Of a stretch of DNA of 64,000 nucleotides, positions 61,179 to 64,000 are shown one piece after another. Position 1 is the first letter of the stretch, and every line of letters begins with the position of its first letter. The position numbers were made by a program, and so were the translations under genes. The stretch comes from Leptodactylus fallax (taxonomy: Eukaryota; Chordata; Amphibia; Anura; Leptodactylidae), in NCBI GenBank assembly GCA_947044405.1, contig CAMRHE010000133.1, forward strand, positions 3,488,501 through 3,552,500, given 5' to 3'. The notes under the pieces were generated by a model. That model saw only the letters and a program-made list of their open reading frames with translations. It was not told where the DNA came from and ran no database searches.

Positions 61179-62531
61179 TGCAATTGTTATTGTGACCCTG
61201 GAGAGCAGTGGTCCAACCCTGTTTGGGCTCATCACCTTTGCCTATGGGAGGCAAGGACCTTTGCAGGACTCCCCTCTCTAAATTGGGTGCAAAATTGACC
61301 CCACAATAGGCCACGGAGGACCCTGTTGGTCCTGATTTAAACATTCTATGATGTCCCCTCACTTCTCCCTTACCTAATATTGCATCACGTTAGAAAAACC
61401 CCAAACGGGCTGCAATTCACATCACAACCACTAGGTGGTCATCTATTAATACATATAGCATATTCATCTCCCAACAGAGTATCACAAAATCATTTATTTT
61501 TTTTAAAGCTGGTCATCTTCAGTCACAAATCAGGATATGCTGAACCAAAAGGAAGAATAAAGAAAGAAGACACTGTTGTCACATTTCCAAAGTGGGTTCA
61601 GTATAGATAACAGGAGGATCCCAAGACCTTGTGAGATTTGCATGCCTTGGGGCTGTCCAAGCCTGACAACCCTGAGGTCATATATGTACCAGAATTCTGA
61701 TGTCACATCTTATCTACTCTAGAAAATTCTCCCATAGACCTCAATGGGTCGGCTCCAGTCTATGGCCATGATGGTGCTGTAAAGTAGATCACTAAATGCT
61801 GTTAACAGAACGGAGGAGAAGCTCAGGCAAGATGGCCGCCCCCATAATCATGGACAGAAAATAGAATCAAAAAATCTACAATTAGAAAATAAAAACAGAT
61901 GGAAAAAAAGTGATACATTTCAATTTAATAGATAAAACTGGCGATACAGATGTAGCAGAGCTGAATTCGTCTTTTGGTACCTTTTGAGCGCGATGTATGA
62001 AACTATAAGTTTCCGGAGGACCTCAGGTACGTGGGTGAATTATTTTATGTACTAAGCCTTTTCAGTATGTTTTTTTTTATGTTTTTTCTTTATAAAAAGT
62101 AAAGTAAAATGCATTTATAAATGTCGGCGCCAGATTTGCTGCCAGTCTACCTTTTTCTAGGTGCTATTTTCGCCTGTAAGAGTAGCGGATTCGGAGTTCT
62201 TCAGCACTAGGGTGGAAATTAAAAAGTCAGAAGAGGCGAGTTATGTGACAGACGTGTAATTAGCCGTGCCTTCAGCTTTCGCAGCGTTAGTGTCATACGT
62301 AAACTAAACATGACAATTCAAGGAGTGCCGCTACGCTCCAGTAAGTCCCTGATTTCCCAGCTGATGCTGTACATTTACTAGACTGCAGCCGCAAACATGA
62401 CATACACCCGCTAAGCACCGAAACGTCCTCAGGCCCGGGTAGACAGGATGCTTCATTTAATGGGACTAGTTTGTCTGGTAATGACATTTTTATATTTTGG
62501 CTTCCATATCTCGCTTCTCCATCTCATTTTT
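61179..62531. other. Unassigned intronic sequence
   Basis: No recognised gene or element. A T-run at 61494-61505 and AT-rich patches at 61850-61930 and 62060-62120. Confidence 0.4.
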
Positions 62532-64000
62532 CACAAGACATCCAGGAAGCTGAGCTATAAGGAGCTGTTTGATGGGGTCCTCATACTGTACACACAGAGA
62601 TAGACGTGTTCCTTTATTTAATGGGTTAACTTGTAAGAACAGCTCAATATGGAAGCTCCAATTTTCCCCTTGGTATTACATAAAAAGTCAAAGTAGCTAA
62701 GATATGGGGAGCTGTTTGATGGTGTCCTCATATTATAGAGCTTCCTCAGACCCAGATAGACAAAAAATAAAGTATCCTTATTTTACTGAACAGCACTAGT
62801 TGCCTAGTAATGACATTTTTATATTTAGGCTCCTCATTTTCACAAGACATCCAGGAAGCTGAGCTATAAGGAGCTGTTTGATGGGGTCCTCATACTGTAC
62901 ACACAGAGATAGACGTGTTCCTTTATTTAATGGGTTAACTTGTAAGAACAGCTCAATATGGAAGCTCCAATTTTCCCCTTGGTATTACATAAAAAGTCAA
63001 AGTAGCTAAGATATGGGGAGCTGTTTGATGGTGTCCTCATAGTATAGAGCTTCCTCAGACCTAGATAAACAAAAAATAAAGTATCCTTATTTTATTGAAC
63101 AGCGCTAGTTGTCTAGTAATGACATTTTTATATTTAGGCTCCTCATTTTCACATGACATCCAGGAAGCTGAGATACAAGGAGCTGTTTGATGGGGTCCTC
63201 ATACTGTAGACAGAAAGAGATAGGCATGTTCCTTTATTTAATGGGTTGATTTCTAGTAACAGCTCAATATGGAAGCTCCAATATTCCCCTTTGTTATCAC
63301 TCTCATAAAAAGTTAAAGTTAGCTAAGCTATAGGTTGCTGTTTGATGGTGTCCTCATATTATAAATCTTCTTTATCTAGATAAGATATTTCATTTAATGG
63401 GACTAGTTGTCTGGTAATAACATTTTTATATTTAGGCTTCAATGTCTCGCTGCTCCATCTCATTTTCACAAGACATCCTGGAAACTGAGATACAAGGAGC
63501 TATTTGATGTCCTCATATTGTAGATAAACAGGGACAGACAAGGTCCTTTGTTTAATGGGTTCACTTGTAATAACAGCTCAGATTAAAGCTCCAATATTGC
63601 CCTTGATATCTTTCTCATAAAAAGTCTAAGTAACTAAGATATACAGAGCTGTTTGATGGTGTCCTAATATTATAGAGCTCCTGTAGCTATCTGTCTGAGA
63701 TAGAGAGGATACTTCATTTAAGCTGGTAGTAACATTACAATATTAAAGTTCTAATATGCCTCTGCCTAATCTCATTTTCACAAAAAGTCCAGGAAACTGA
63801 GATCTGAGGAGCTGTTGGATAGGTTCTTCATGCAGCAGAGTAACCTTAGCTTACCCTCTGAGATAAACAGACTGCTTACATTAATGAAAATAGTTAACAA
63901 TTTCGTATTAAAACACTATAATAATTCTGCCTCACCTCATGTTCAAGGAAGTCTAGGAAGCTGAGATTTGAGGAGCTGTTTGATGGGGTCCTCACACAGT
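62532..64000. repeat. About 309-bp dimeric tandem repeat, continues past the edge
   Basis: The landmark cacaagacatccaggaagct starts at 62532 and 62841, with changed versions at 63150, 63477, 63779 and about 63950, so the period is 302-327 bp. Each unit has two related halves: both contain an agctgtttgatgg then tcctcata block preceded by an aagctga / agctaaga motif. The first two units are nearly identical over their first 200 bases; later ones diverge. Confidence 0.9.

Noticed and set aside
59931..61362. Minus-strand open frames of 434 and 474 codons and a plus-strand frame of 104 codons
   Set aside because: They consist of an 8-residue peptide repeated because the 24-bp minisatellite unit is a multiple of three; both strands and several frames are open at once.

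Overview
The window looks like vertebrate intronic DNA, most likely from a frog (probably Neobatrachia, less certain). The evidence is dense short palindromic elements flanked by TTAA, Tc1-like transposons, a truncated L2-like LINE, a 97-bp satellite and many minisatellites. I see no bacterial, plasmid or phage features, no CRISPR array, no rRNA and no intact tRNA gene. The clade call rests on repeat families I remember as frog-typical, not on a database search.

Only one host protein-coding segment is convincing: a 315-bp exon on the minus strand at 41103-41417. It has a good acceptor and donor and encodes the junction of two cadherin repeats of a FAT-family atypical cadherin, closest in my memory to FAT3. 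No neighbouring exon is visible, so the rest is probably the two long flanking introns. Sequence to the right of the exon is upstream in the gene and sequence to the left is downstream.

Layout: 1-300 degenerate tandem repeat; 904-2911 first 97-bp satellite array; 3754-4757 duplicated palindromic repeats; 8172-9385 minisatellite; 10747-11673 LINE 3' end with an internal 29-bp expansion; 13265-13745 Tc1 fossil; 16-20 kb duplications and a GATA microsatellite; 21266-22040 long inverted-repeat element; 23-28 kb nested small elements and a 30-bp minisatellite; 29174-30787 Tc1-like element with identical terminal repeats but a broken transposase; 30842-31697 element with an internal 46-bp minisatellite; 32460-33582 tandem repeats and a TTAA element; 34258-34975 and 37598-38629 two more 97-bp arrays on either side of a second dead Tc1-like element (35063-36663); 41103-41417 the exon; 43770-44700 31-bp minisatellite; 46-53 kb dispersed repeats; 53-58 kb mostly unrecognised; 58754-59823 a 49-bp minisatellite apparently grown from a transposon terminal repeat; 59985-61178 24-bp minisatellite; 62532 to the right edge a roughly 309-bp dimeric tandem repeat that runs out of the window.

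The genes do not form a pathway. The biology visible is one conserved exon in repeat-rich introns, plus several cases of tandem arrays arising from, or inside, transposable elements. I found no convincing new defence, biosynthetic or regulatory system.
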